From positions 1 to 46,213 of the forward strand of contig JAHBXX010000035.1 in NCBI GenBank assembly GCA_019636245.1: a DNA stretch of 46,213 nt, in the 5' to 3' direction. This document shows, one piece after another, positions 16,268-25,562 of this stretch. Below the pieces are notes generated by a model. That model saw only the letters and a list, made by a program, of their open reading frames with translations, had not been told where the DNA came from and did no database searches. Every line of letters begins with the position of its first letter. Position 1 is the first letter of the stretch. Made by a program: the position numbers and the translations under genes. The stretch is from Planctomycetota bacterium (GTDB lineage Bacteria; Planctomycetota; UBA1135; UBA2386).

Positions 16268-18811
16268 TCACTGGCCGATCAGCAGCTCGACGCCGTTGCT
16301 GTGCACGAGCCAGCCCGGCGCCGCGACGTCGAGCACGACGCACTGCGCATACAGCGTCGTGCCGGCCATGCCCGGCGGCAGCGGCAGGTTCGTGTCCGCC
16401 GCGCCGACGCCCGGTTGCCCGGCGGCGCCGCCGAGCAGCAGCACGAAGTCGACGTCGATCGAGGCGATGTAGGCGGTCACGCCGGGCAGCACGTCCGGCA
16501 CGTTCGCCGGCTGCGTGCTGAAGAACAGGGCGCCGACCGTGCCACCGAGCGCGCGGTTGGCGCGCATGGTCAGCGTCTGCGCCGTGCGGATCGGACCGAC
16601 CGCCGCCAGCAGCGGGCGGCGGCCGTCGAGACCGAGCCCGCCGACGCCGTACTGGCGGCGGGAGCCGGCCACGCTGGGCGGCACGGCGAGGTTGAGCAAG
16701 GTCCTGCCGCCGACGAGGTCGAGGTCGCCATCCTGGTCGGCGTCGGCGAGGCCGGTCGGCCCGCTGAAGGCGTAGGCGACCGGCGCTGCGTAGGCGAGCA
16801 CGCCCGGCAGCCGCCGAAAGACGTGCACCAGCGGCGAGGCCACCACGACGAGGTCCGTGCGGCCGTCGCCGTCGAGGTCGCCAGCGGCGACGCGCCCGTG
16901 CTCCGGCAGCTGGAGCACCTGCGTGAACACGCCGCCGTTGTTGGCGAACACCAGGGTCCGCGTCTGGCTGGTGGCGGTGCGCTCGCGGCAGGCGACGTCG
17001 AGGTCGCCGTCGTCGTCGAGGTCGACCAGCACGGCCGACTGCAGCTCGACGGTGCTGCCCTGGGCGGGCGCCAGCACGACGACCGTGAAGGCGAGCGGCG
17101 CCGTGCGCAGGAGGACCGCGGTCGCGGTCGGCCCCGACGTGTTCACGGCCAGGAAGTCGGTGTCGCCGTCGCCGTCGACGTCGCCCTTCGCGATCGGGCG
17201 GAAGCCCTGCAGGGCGAGCGGCACGAACGTGAACTGCCCGGTGCCATCGTTGAGCCAGGCGCCCTGGTTGTCGAGCACGTCGGGGTCGCCGTCACCGTCC
17301 AGGTCGTCGACGAGGCCGTGGTTCATGCGCAGCGGCAGGGCCGCGGCGAAACCCCGGTCGACGAGCTGGTCGTCGCCGTTCGCCTCGAGGCGACGCATGC
17401 CGAGGAAGGTCTGCTGGGTGAGGATCTGCTGGACCCACGGCACGACCATCTCCGGCGCGCCGTCGCCGTCGAAGTCGGCGACGTGCGCCGGTTCGACGTA
17501 GAACTGGTTCGCCGGCAGCGCCGGCCAGAAGCCGGGCGTCGCCGCGAAGCCGAGGGCGCCGTCGTGGCGCCCGAGCACCTGCACCTGCACGCTGTCGAGG
17601 TCGCCGTCGCCGTCCCAATCGGCCAGCGAAACGGTCGCCGGCGCGTCGGCAGTCGCGACATCGCCGGTGCCGAACCAGAGGGCCTTCGCATCGGCGTAGT
17701 CGAGGACGCCGTCCCCGTCGAGGTCGGCGAGACCGGCGCCGAGGGTCAGCGTCGGTTGCGGGATCGAGCGGAACCGCGACCACGAGAAGACGCCGCCCTG
17801 GTTGTGCACGCGGGCCACCGAGTAGGTCGACGACGAGGAGCCGCGCGCCAGCAGGTCCGAGTCGCCGTCGCCGTCCAGGTCGCCGGCGAACAGGCGGCCG
17901 ATGGACATGCCGGTCAGCGCCTGCGGTGCGCCGGCGGCGAACACGCCGCCGCCCTGGTTCCACAGCGGCGTGAGCGCCGATTGGGCCACGCCGGTCGTCA
18001 CGGCCAGCAGCAGGTCGTCGTCGTTGTCGTTGTCCCAGCGGCCGGGCACGAGGCTCATGCTGAGGCCACCGCCCAGCGGCAGCGACCCGTACGGCACGAG
18101 CCCGGTCGGCGTCGTCCGCCGGACCTGCAGCGTCCACGTGCCGCCGACCACCTCCAGCAGCGCCAGGTCGGTGCTGCCGTCGCCGTCGGCGTCGAGCACG
18201 GCGGCGTCGCCCAGGGTGAAGTTGTTCAGCACGGTCGTCGACAGCGGCACCAGGGCCGGCGCCGCCGACCCGGCGAGCCAGACCAGGTGGAGGTCGTTCA
18301 GACCACTGAAGTGCACCGCCAGCGCGTCGAGCTGGCCGTTGCCATCGGCATCGCCGAGGAACAGGCGGTACACGTTGCCCGCCAGCGGCGTGTGGGTCGG
18401 CGCCGCGAACGCGCCGCCGCCCGCCCCGCGGAACAGCCACAGCCCCGCCCCGCTGGGTGCCGTGGTCAGCGAGCTGATCAGCACGTCGGGCAACCCGTCG
18501 CCATCGACATCGCCGAGGGCGATCCAGGTGCCGCTCACCGCCGGGATCGCGACCGGCGGCCCCGGGGTGAAGCGGCCGGCGCCGTCGTTCGCGAACACGC
18601 GGAACGAGGACTTGATCGCGGATTGCCCCACCGCCGTGAAGGCGATCAGGTCGATGTCGCCATCGCCGTCGACGTCGCCCGCCAGTTCGACTTCGTCGTT
18701 CGAGTCGAGGCGCAGCACGGGCGCGTCGAACAGGCGGTGTCCGGGCGTCTGGGCGGCCAGCGTGGACGCCGCGGCGAGGAAGAGGAGCGGGACGTCGATG
18801 GGCTTGGGCAT
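16268..18811 (-). CDS. Secreted FG-GAP/VCBS repeat protein with C-terminal sorting-like domain
   Basis: An 847-residue exported protein. The signal peptide (residues 1-20, ending TLAAQ) has a SPase I-type A-x-A/Q site. The body is a chain of FG-GAP units, each with an aspartate-rich calcium-binding loop. I count about 14, including DVDGDGDIDL, DLDGDGDSDL, DWDGDGDLDS, DLDGDGRTDL and DADQDGDLDL, enough for one or two seven-bladed beta-propellers. The last ~130 residues (from RRQYGVGG) are a divergent version of the C-terminal domain of the two neighbouring proteins, with LPLPPGMAGTTLYAQCVVLD matching their LPNTPPLVGVTFYQQ segment. ATG at 18811; an upstream continuation of the frame is read-through of the next gene in a wrong frame. 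Probably cell-surface or extracellular, with a binding role. Confidence 0.88.
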   Translation of the reverse strand: MPKPIDVPLLFLAAASTLAAQTPGHRLFDAPVLRLDSNDEVELAGDVDGDGDIDLIAFTAVGQSAIKSSFRVFANDGAGRFTPGPPVAIPAVSGTWIALGDVDGDGLPDVLISSLTTAPSGAGLWLFRGAGGGAFAAPTHTPLAGNVYRLFLGDADGNGQLDALAVHFSGLNDLHLVWLAGSAAPALVPLSTTVLNNFTLGDAAVLDADGDGSTDLALLEVVGGTWTLQVRRTTPTGLVPYGSLPLGGGLSMSLVPGRWDNDNDDDLLLAVTTGVAQSALTPLWNQGGGVFAAGAPQALTGMSIGRLFAGDLDGDGDSDLLARGSSSSTYSVARVHNQGGVFSWSRFRSIPQPTLTLGAGLADLDGDGVLDYADAKALWFGTGDVATADAPATVSLADWDGDGDLDSVQVQVLGRHDGALGFAATPGFWPALPANQFYVEPAHVADFDGDGAPEMVVPWVQQILTQQTFLGMRRLEANGDDQLVDRGFAAALPLRMNHGLVDDLDGDGDPDVLDNQGAWLNDGTGQFTFVPLALQGFRPIAKGDVDGDGDTDFLAVNTSGPTATAVLLRTAPLAFTVVVLAPAQGSTVELQSAVLVDLDDDGDLDVACRERTATSQTRTLVFANNGGVFTQVLQLPEHGRVAAGDLDGDGRTDLVVVASPLVHVFRRLPGVLAYAAPVAYAFSGPTGLADADQDGDLDLVGGRTLLNLAVPPSVAGSRRQYGVGGLGLDGRRPLLAAVGPIRTAQTLTMRANRALGGTVGALFFSTQPANVPDVLPGVTAYIASIDVDFVLLLGGAAGQPGVGAADTNLPLPPGMAGTTLYAQCVVLDVAAPGWLVHSNGVELLIGQ

Positions 18812-18943
18812 GGGCGGGAGTCCGAGAGCGCGGGCCGGCAGCGTAGCAAGCGGCGCGCCGCAACGGCGGCGGCTGCGGTCGCCATGGGCGCACGGCCGTG
18901 CGAGGCCTGGCGCGCGGTCGTGCCGTCGGAGTTCCGCCGTCGC

Positions 18944-18962
18944 GGCGCCGACGACCGGCGCC
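18944..18962. terminator. Candidate terminator hairpin after the 841-residue repeat protein gene
   Basis: GGCGCCG, ACGAC, GGCGCC preceded by C: a 7-bp GC stem with a 5-base loop. It starts 10 bases past the stop codon of the upstream minus-strand gene and precedes the FG-GAP gene by about 130 bases. No T-run follows. Chance palindromes are common at this GC content. Confidence 0.35.
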
Positions 18963-19392
18963 ACCCCCCCGATCAGAAGATGCCCGCCGTCAGCGCCAGC
19001 GCGTTGGTCGCCGTGATCGACAGGAACGCGAGCCCCGCGTCGATCTCGATCGGCACCATCTGCTGGTAGAAGGTCACCCCGACCAGCGGCGGCGTGTTGG
19101 GCAGGTACATCGACAGCTGCGCCGTGCCGCCCAGGCACACCAGCAGGTCCAGGATGTCCGGGCTCACCCGCAGGTCGCAGCCCGGCAGCGCCTCGGCGAA
19201 CACACTCGCCAGCGGCAGACCCGGCACCACCGGCGTCACGCTGGTCACCGCCAGCACGAACGACGGCGCCGGCAACCCCGTGCCGGTCGTGACCAGCGTC
19301 GTGTCCACCCACGGCAGGGTCACAGCCGTCAGCGTATTGCTGCCGCCGGGGCCGGGGCAGCCGGCGCCCGCAGAGGCGACGGTCGCCGGGCA
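18958..19392. repeat. 435-bp direct repeat, copy 1 (C-terminal domain of the 841-residue protein)
   Basis: Identical to 21687-22121 except for one base (G at 19318 versus C at 22047), which is synonymous (Thr ACC versus ACG). It covers the last 139 codons or so plus 15 bases beyond the stop, then identity ends sharply at both sides. Confidence 0.95.
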
Positions 19393-21498
19393 GGTGGTCG
19401 TCCAGCGGGCGAGGTAGGCGGCGGTCGTGCCGGGCACACCGGCAAAGTTGCCGCCGGCGACAAGGTCCGCGGTTGCCAGCGTCGTCAGCGCACGGACCGG
19501 ACCGTCCATGCCGGAACCAAGCGGCGACCACGCACTGCCGTCCCAGCGGGCAATACGATTGGCACTCACTCCACCCGCCGTCGTGAACTGGCCACCAGCG
19601 ACCAAGTCGCCGTTCTGCAGCGTCGTCAGGGCAAAGACCGCGGAGTTCATGCCCGAACCCAGCGGTGACCACACACTGCCACCCCAGCGCGCGATGTAGT
19701 TGGCGCTCACGCCACCCGCCGTCGTGAACACCCCTCCTGCGATCAGATCCCCGTTGGGCAAGGTCATCAGGGCCACAACCTGACCGCCCAGACCAGAGCC
19801 CAGCGGCGACCACGCACTCCCATCCCAGCGTGCGATCCGGTTCGCGCCCACGCCGCCCGCCGTCGTGAACCCCCCTCCTGCGATCAGATCCCCGTTGGAC
19901 AACGTCGTCAGGGTGTTGACAAAGCCATTCACGCCTGAACCCAGTGGAGACCAGGCACTCCCATCCCAGCGTGCGATCCGGTTGGCGCTCACGCCGCCCG
20001 CCAGTGTGAAGTTGCCGCCGGCGACCAAGTCGCCGTTGGGCAAGATCGCCAGGGCACGCACGGTGTCGTTCAGGGCAGACCCAAGCGGCAACCACGCATT
20101 GCCGTCCCACCGTGCGATGCGAATGGCACTCACGCCACCCGCTGTCGTGAACTCACCGCCAGCTATCAGGTCGCCGTTCGGCAACGTCGTCAAGGCGTTG
20201 ATCCGGAGGTCCATGCCCGAGGACAACGCTGACCACGCGCTTCCGTTCCATCGTGCGATGCGGTTGGCACTCTCGCCTCCGGCCGTCCAGAAGAACCCGG
20301 CCGCGATGAGATCCCTGTTCGGCATCGTCGCGAAGGCGGATACCTCGCCGTTCAGACCTGCTGCCACTGGTGACCACGCAATGCCATCCCAGCACGCGAT
20401 GCAGCTGACACCAACGCCCCCCGCCGTCGTGAACTGGCCACCGGCAACGATGTCGCTGGTCGGCAACGTCACAAGCGACAAAACTCGGCTGTTCATGCCA
20501 GCAGCCAAAGGCGACCAGGCACTGCCATTCCAGCGCGCGATGTAGTTGGCCCCCACACCACCGGCTGTCGTGAAGCCGCCACCCGCGATCAGGTCCCCGT
20601 TCGGTAGCGCCGCGAGAGCCGAGACGCTGGCTATGCCGCCCGGCGGCCAGGCCATGCCTGTTCCCAGCGAAGCCCACGCAGTGCCGTCCCAGCGCGCGAT
20701 GCGGGTGGCACTCACGCCGCCGGCCGTCGTGAACTCGCCACCTGCAATCAGCTCTCCGTTCGACAGCACCGTCAAGGCACTGACTGCGCCGTCAACGCCC
20801 GACCCCAGCGACGACCATGTGCTGCCGTCCCAGCGCGCGATGCGCTCGGCGCTCGCGCCACCCGCCATCGTGAAAGCCCCACCGGCGATCAGGTCGCCGG
20901 TCGGCAAGGTCCTCAGGGCGAAAACCGAGGAGTTCATGCCTGCACCGACCGGCGACCACGCAGCGCCATCCCAGCGCGCAATGTAGTTCGCACTCACGCC
21001 GCCCGCCGTCGTGAAATGGCCGCCCGCGACCATATCCCCGTTCGGCAGCGTCGTCAAAGCCTGGACCGCGAAGCTCATGCCCTCGCCCAGCGGCCACCAC
21101 GCACTGCCGTCCCAGCGCGCAATGCAATTGGCACTCACTCCGCCCGCCGTCGTGAAGAGGCCACCGGCGACCAGATCTCCATTCGGCAGCGTCGTCAGGG
21201 CACGAACCTCGTTGTTCATGCCTGCTCCCAGCGCCGACCACGTGCCGCTCACCGGCTCCCAGGCCACGATGCGGTTGGCACCGCCAACCCCTGCGACCGT
21301 GAACTGGCCCGCAATCACCAGCCGTCCCGGCTCCGGGCCGGGACCGTCCGGGTCCCACCAGGTCATGGCATGGACGGTGCCATTCAGCCCGTGGTCCTGG
21401 TCCATCGGCAACCAGACGTTCGTGCACTGCGCCGATGGGCGCACGATCCAGGTGCAGGCGAACAACACGACGAGGAACAGGCGCGAGGGCATGCGCAT
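18973..21498 (-). CDS. Secreted kelch-like repeat protein (13 x 47-residue units) with conserved C-terminal domain
   Basis: An 841-residue exported protein with a signal peptide (1-23, ending RPSAQ) and start MRMPSRLFLV. The ATG at 21498 has GGAG 7 bases upstream. Residues 75-693 are 13 tandem units, mostly 47 residues, built around RIARWDGSAWSPLGSGM, then ALTTLPNGDLIAGG, then FTTAGGVSA. This pattern is expected to fold as beta-propeller blades, although no characterised family name is obvious. The final 139 residues (from CPATVASAGAGCPG) are identical in protein sequence to the end of the neighbouring 887-residue protein and may be a sorting or anchoring domain. The repeats are so alike, at DNA level too, that unit duplication looks recent. 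The repeats are also less GC-rich than the rest of the window. Confidence 0.85.
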   Translation of the reverse strand: MRMPSRLFLVVLFACTWIVRPSAQCTNVWLPMDQDHGLNGTVHAMTWWDPDGPGPEPGRLVIAGQFTVAGVGGANRIVAWEPVSGTWSALGAGMNNEVRALTTLPNGDLVAGGLFTTAGGVSANCIARWDGSAWWPLGEGMSFAVQALTTLPNGDMVAGGHFTTAGGVSANYIARWDGAAWSPVGAGMNSSVFALRTLPTGDLIAGGAFTMAGGASAERIARWDGSTWSSLGSGVDGAVSALTVLSNGELIAGGEFTTAGGVSATRIARWDGTAWASLGTGMAWPPGGIASVSALAALPNGDLIAGGGFTTAGGVGANYIARWNGSAWSPLAAGMNSRVLSLVTLPTSDIVAGGQFTTAGGVGVSCIACWDGIAWSPVAAGLNGEVSAFATMPNRDLIAAGFFWTAGGESANRIARWNGSAWSALSSGMDLRINALTTLPNGDLIAGGEFTTAGGVSAIRIARWDGNAWLPLGSALNDTVRALAILPNGDLVAGGNFTLAGGVSANRIARWDGSAWSPLGSGVNGFVNTLTTLSNGDLIAGGGFTTAGGVGANRIARWDGSAWSPLGSGLGGQVVALMTLPNGDLIAGGVFTTAGGVSANYIARWGGSVWSPLGSGMNSAVFALTTLQNGDLVAGGQFTTAGGVSANRIARWDGSAWSPLGSGMDGPVRALTTLATADLVAGGNFAGVPGTTAAYLARWTTTCPATVASAGAGCPGPGGSNTLTAVTLPWVDTTLVTTGTGLPAPSFVLAVTSVTPVVPGLPLASVFAEALPGCDLRVSPDILDLLVCLGGTAQLSMYLPNTPPLVGVTFYQQMVPIEIDAGLAFLSITATNALALTAGIF
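19420..21276. repeat. Tandem array of 13 units of about 141 bp inside the 841-residue gene
   Basis: Thirteen in-frame units, eleven of 141 bp and two longer (units 1 and 5, about 147 and 159 bp). They share stretches such as GCCGTCGTGAAC and TCCCAGCG on the plus strand. Units 10-12 are close to identical over long parts, whereas unit 7 is the most diverged. Length variation between strains by slippage or recombination is expected. Confidence 0.85.
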
Positions 21499-21686
21499 GG
21501 GCAAGCTCCGTGGTGGGGCGTGGCAGGGAGTGGGGAGGGCGGCCCTCTCCTGGACCGCCGCGCCCCAGCGTAGGGACCGACGCGTCCTCGGCAAGCCGCT
21601 CCCACCAAGAGCCGCAGCCAAGCCCCCACCGGCCGCCGGAAATCCGACTGACTTCCCCTCCGCCCCGGACCCCGCACGGGAACCGC

Positions 21687-22121
21687 GCGCCACCCCCCCG
21701 ATCAGAAGATGCCCGCCGTCAGCGCCAGCGCGTTGGTCGCCGTGATCGACAGGAACGCGAGCCCCGCGTCGATCTCGATCGGCACCATCTGCTGGTAGAA
21801 GGTCACCCCGACCAGCGGCGGCGTGTTGGGCAGGTACATCGACAGCTGCGCCGTGCCGCCCAGGCACACCAGCAGGTCCAGGATGTCCGGGCTCACCCGC
21901 AGGTCGCAGCCCGGCAGCGCCTCGGCGAACACACTCGCCAGCGGCAGACCCGGCACCACCGGCGTCACGCTGGTCACCGCCAGCACGAACGACGGCGCCG
22001 GCAACCCCGTGCCGGTCGTGACCAGCGTCGTGTCCACCCACGGCAGCGTCACAGCCGTCAGCGTATTGCTGCCGCCGGGGCCGGGGCAGCCGGCGCCCGC
22101 AGAGGCGACGGTCGCCGGGCA
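21687..22121. repeat. 435-bp direct repeat, copy 2 (C-terminal domain of the 887-residue protein)
   Basis: Second copy of the block at 18958-19392, in the same orientation and 2729 bases away, with one synonymous difference. The bodies of the two host genes are clearly diverged, so this part has been duplicated or homogenised separately. Confidence 0.95.
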
Positions 22122-24365
22122 CGCAGGCACGTACTCGGCCAAGTTGCGCGCGAGGGCGGCGCCCGCGAACAGGAAGTCGCCGCCGGCCCACAGCGTGCCA
22201 TCGGGCAGGAACTGCAGGCACGAGACCAGCCCTGGCGTCGAACCCGGCCAGGCAGTCCATCGCGTCAGACCGCCGCCGACCGGGGACCAGGTCGCACCGC
22301 GGAGCCGCGCCAACCCCGTGGCGCTGACGCCATTCACGTCCTCGAAGTCCCCGCCGACGACGATGTCGCCATCCGGCAGGACCACGACCGCGCTCATGTC
22401 CCCGCCGGTGCTCAGGCCGGTGCTGCCCAGTTCGGTCCACGCGGCGCCATCCCAGCGGCCCAGGGCACCGGTCGTGAACAGCATGGACGGCAGCAGCATC
22501 GTGCCCGCGAGCAGCACGTCGCCGTTCGCCGCCGTCGCCAGCGACGGATCGCTCATCATGAAGATGCCGCTGCCGGCCACCGGGTCCCCCAACGCGTGCC
22601 ATGCCGCGCCATCCCAGCGCGCCACACAGTCGAAGACGGTGTTGCCGCCGGCGACGAAGGCCAGCCCCTGCCCGGCGACCACCAGGTCACCATTGGCACG
22701 CACCGCGAGGTCCGTGATCGTGCCCGAGCCCCACAGCGGGAAGGTGGCCCAGTTGCTGCCGCTCCAGCGCGCCAGACCAAACGCGGGCTGGAGGAACCCC
22801 GCCGGTGTGGTGCCGGCCGCGGTGAAGCTGCCGCCGACCGCCACGCTGCCGCCGGGCAGGAGCGCCAGCGCCCGAACCGGACCGTTGACGCCGACGCCGT
22901 GCGGCCCGTACAGCGGCAGCCAGGCCGCGCCGTCCCAGCGCGCAAGGAAGGCAGGAGCGGATGCGGCGAAGAACTCCCCTCCCGCCAGCACGTCCCCGTT
23001 CGGCAGCACGCACACGGCGCGGACCGGCCCGTCGAGCCCGCCGCCCAGCGGCTGCCAGTTGCTGCCGTCCCAGCGGGCGATGCTGCGGGCGACCGTGCTG
23101 CCGATCTGACGGAAGTCGCCGGCGAGGATCCGGTCGCCATTCGGCGCGACCGCCATCGCATGGATCGCGCCGTCGCAGCCGGGCGCCAGCGAGGACCAGA
23201 CACCAGCGGCGTAGCGCGCGATGCTGAACGCTGCGCGGCCGTCGACGACCGTGAAGCCGCCGCCCACGTAGAGGTCGCCGACCCCGAGGACCGTGATGGC
23301 CTGCACGCGCGAAGGCGCCAGCGGGGAATCGACGCCGCTGCCGTACGCCTGCCAGGTGGTTCCGTTCCAGCGCGCGAGGTTCCTGGCCGCACCGCCGCCG
23401 GCCGTGACGAACTCGCCTCCGGCGACCAGGTCACCGCCCGGCAGCACCGCCAATGCGTACACGGTGCCCCCGGCATTCATGCCCGTGCCGAAGCCGCTCC
23501 AGGCACTGCCGTCCCAGCGCGCGACCTTGCTGGCCGCGATGCCACCCGCAGTCGTGAACGCGCCGCCGGCGACGAGGTCGCCGCTGGCGAGCCGCCCCAG
23601 CGCGAACACGGTGCTGGCGCAGCCGCTGCCGAGCGCATGCCAGGCGCTGCCGTCCCAGCGCGCGATGCGGTTGGCCGGCGCACCGCCGGCGGTCGTGAAC
23701 AGGCCACCCGCCACCAGGTCGCCGCTCGGCAGCGCGAGCAGCGCGCGCACCGTGCTGCCGACACCGCCGCCGACCTGCGACCAGGCCGCGCCGTCCCAGC
23801 GCGCGATGCGCGAGGCCGGCGCGCCACCCGCGGTCGTGAACGAGCCGCCGGCGACGAGGGCGCCGCTGGACAGCACGGCAAGGCCGAACACGCTGCCGCC
23901 GCTGATGCCGCCGCCGAGCGGTGCCCAGCTGGAGCCGTCCCAGGCGGCGATGCGGCTGGCGGCCACGCCACCGATCGCGCTGAACTCGCCAGCCGCCACC
24001 AGCCGACCATCGGGCAGAGTGGCCAGGGCGTGGATCGGGGCATTGGACACCTGGGGATCCGTGGCGAGCGACTGCCAGGTCCCGGTCAGCGGATCCCTGC
24101 AGGCGATGGAAGCCGCGCGGGTCGCGCCGACCCCCTCGAAGCTGCCGGCGACGACCAGCCGCTCGGATTCCGGCCCCGGGCCGTCGGGATCCCAGAGGGT
24201 CGCCGCGGCGACGCTCCCGACGTCGCTGCCGAAGAAGGCCCCGGGGGCTCCCATGCCGTCGACCCACTGCGGCGCGCACTGCGCGGTAGCGGCAGCGACG
24301 CACAGGACCGAGGACAACACCGCCAACAGACGCGGTCGGGACGTGGCATTCGGAATGGAGCGCAT
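21702..24365 (-). CDS. Secreted kelch-like repeat protein, diverged paralogue, same C-terminal domain
   Basis: An 887-residue exported protein with a signal peptide (1-28, ending AATAQ) and ATG at 24365. After a WDPDGPGPESERLVVAGSF segment, also found in the neighbour (WWDPDGPGPEPGRLVIAGQF), there are about 13-14 imperfect units of the RIARWDGxxW...LxxGDLVAGGxFTTAGG type. They become irregular towards the C-terminus, with lengths from 45 to about 70 residues. The last 139 residues are identical to those of the 841-residue protein. A propeller-like extracellular binding or structural role is likely, by analogy with kelch-type repeats. It is the first of three consecutive secreted-protein genes on this strand, 203 bases ahead of the next; the gap contains the 3' flank of the repeat and no other feature I can see. 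Confidence 0.85.
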   Translation of the reverse strand: MRSIPNATSRPRLLAVLSSVLCVAAATAQCAPQWVDGMGAPGAFFGSDVGSVAAATLWDPDGPGPESERLVVAGSFEGVGATRAASIACRDPLTGTWQSLATDPQVSNAPIHALATLPDGRLVAAGEFSAIGGVAASRIAAWDGSSWAPLGGGISGGSVFGLAVLSSGALVAGGSFTTAGGAPASRIARWDGAAWSQVGGGVGSTVRALLALPSGDLVAGGLFTTAGGAPANRIARWDGSAWHALGSGCASTVFALGRLASGDLVAGGAFTTAGGIAASKVARWDGSAWSGFGTGMNAGGTVYALAVLPGGDLVAGGEFVTAGGGAARNLARWNGTTWQAYGSGVDSPLAPSRVQAITVLGVGDLYVGGGFTVVDGRAAFSIARYAAGVWSSLAPGCDGAIHAMAVAPNGDRILAGDFRQIGSTVARSIARWDGSNWQPLGGGLDGPVRAVCVLPNGDVLAGGEFFAASAPAFLARWDGAAWLPLYGPHGVGVNGPVRALALLPGGSVAVGGSFTAAGTTPAGFLQPAFGLARWSGSNWATFPLWGSGTITDLAVRANGDLVVAGQGLAFVAGGNTVFDCVARWDGAAWHALGDPVAGSGIFMMSDPSLATAANGDVLLAGTMLLPSMLFTTGALGRWDGAAWTELGSTGLSTGGDMSAVVVLPDGDIVVGGDFEDVNGVSATGLARLRGATWSPVGGGLTRWTAWPGSTPGLVSCLQFLPDGTLWAGGDFLFAGAALARNLAEYVPACPATVASAGAGCPGPGGSNTLTAVTLPWVDTTLVTTGTGLPAPSFVLAVTSVTPVVPGLPLASVFAEALPGCDLRVSPDILDLLVCLGGTAQLSMYLPNTPPLVGVTFYQQMVPIEIDAGLAFLSITATNALALTAGIF

Positions 24366-24524
24366 GGTTCGATGGGGACGTGGGTCGCGGGAATCGGCCC
24401 CGGCATGCCGCCGGCGCGCCATCGGCAGACTGGTCGGAACGCGGCCGGCGTGACGCTCGACCCGGCGGATCCGGCCGGCAACTCGCGCTGGCTCCGCCGC
24501 CGGGCCCGCGTATCCTGCGGCGCC

Positions 24525-25562
24525 GTGGCAGCACGACGCAGGCGGCGGCAGCAACCGTGGTGGGCCTTGCTGCCCACCGAGGAACTGCTCGACGTCCGGC
24601 TGTGCGACCTCGGCCTCTCGATCGAGGGCACCGCGCTCGGACGCCGCATCGACCGCCTGCACGCCGAACTGCGCCGCGCCGGCCTCGTCTTCCGCCCCTA
24701 CGTCTGGCTGTCGACCGACTGGTTCACGCCCGAGGGCTCGACCGGCTTCGCGGTGCCGTTCTACCTCGCGCACCGCCGGCTGGTCCGGCTCGAGCACGCG
24801 CAGATGTTCGAGGCCGAGGGCAGCACCCACGACTGGTGCATGAAGCTCCTGCGGCACGAGGCGGCGCACGCGATGGACAACGCCTACCGCCTGCACCGCC
24901 GCGACGACTGGCGGCGCACCTTCGGCCGCTACAGCGCCCCCTACCGGAGCGCCTACCAGGTGCGCCCGACCAGCAAGCACTACGTGCAGCACCTCGGCTC
25001 CTGGTACGCGCAGAGCCATCCGGCCGAGGACTACGCCGAGAGCTTCGCCGTCTGGCTGGCGCCGAACTCGCGCTGGCAGAAGGCCTACGAGGGCTGGCCG
25101 GCGCTGCAGAAGCTGCGGCAGCTGGACAAGATCCTGCGCGACATCGGCGACCTGCCGCCGACCGTGCGCACGCGCGACCGCGCCGAGTCCCTGCCGCGCC
25201 TCAAGATCACCCTGCGCGACTTCTACCGCCGCAAGAAGGCGTCCTACGGCACGCAGCAGCCGTGGCGGCACGACCGCGAGCTGCGGCTGGTGTTCGCCGA
25301 ACCGGGTCCTGGCTCGCGCCGCGAGCGCGCGGCGACGTTCCTCAAGGGCGCGCGCGTCGAGCTGCGCAGCAAGGTCTCGGCGCTGACCGGCCAGTACCGC
25401 TACGTCGTCGACCAGGCGATCGACGCGATGGCGGCGCGCTGCCGCGAACTCGACCTGCGCCTGTCGCGGCCGCGCGACCAGGCGCGACTGGGCGCCGCGG
25501 TGCTGACGACGATGGTCACCCTGGCGCTGTCGCGCGGCCACAAGCCGAGGTTCCGCCGATGA
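24525..25562 (+). CDS. Putative zinc-binding metallopeptidase coupled to an ATP-grasp ligase
   Basis: A 345-residue protein without a signal peptide. The zincin motif HEAAH is at 111-115 (RHEAAHAMDNAYRL), and an acidic segment 50-60 residues downstream, AEDYAESFAVWLAP (167-180), can supply the third ligand (Glu168 or Glu172) as in gluzincins. This fits the putative zinc-binding metallopeptidase families of unknown substrate. The GTG at 24525 is chosen because the open frame upstream is antisense to the repeat-protein gene; Arg-rich MAARRRRRQQPWW follows. The stop overlaps the ATG of the ATP-grasp gene (ATGA), so the two are made together and probably act on one pathway. Divergent from the 887-residue gene across 159 bases. 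Confidence 0.78.
   Translation: MAARRRRRQQPWWALLPTEELLDVRLCDLGLSIEGTALGRRIDRLHAELRRAGLVFRPYVWLSTDWFTPEGSTGFAVPFYLAHRRLVRLEHAQMFEAEGSTHDWCMKLLRHEAAHAMDNAYRLHRRDDWRRTFGRYSAPYRSAYQVRPTSKHYVQHLGSWYAQSHPAEDYAESFAVWLAPNSRWQKAYEGWPALQKLRQLDKILRDIGDLPPTVRTRDRAESLPRLKITLRDFYRRKKASYGTQQPWRHDRELRLVFAEPGPGSRRERAATFLKGARVELRSKVSALTGQYRYVVDQAIDAMAARCRELDLRLSRPRDQARLGAAVLTTMVTLALSRGHKPRFRR

Noticed and set aside
19420..21276. Possible CRISPR or satellite array
   Set aside because: The units are in-frame coding repeats of about 141 bp without spacers, inside a complete gene with a signal peptide.
18973..22602. Single minus-strand frame of 1209 codons joining the 841-residue gene to upstream sequence
   Set aside because: The upstream third reads the 887-residue gene in a wrong frame; the real start at 21498 has a GGAG site and a signal peptide.
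21435..25562. Plus-strand frame of 1375 codons ending in the metallopeptidase
   Set aside because: Only the last 345 codons show protein-like sequence; the rest is antisense to the 887-residue gene.
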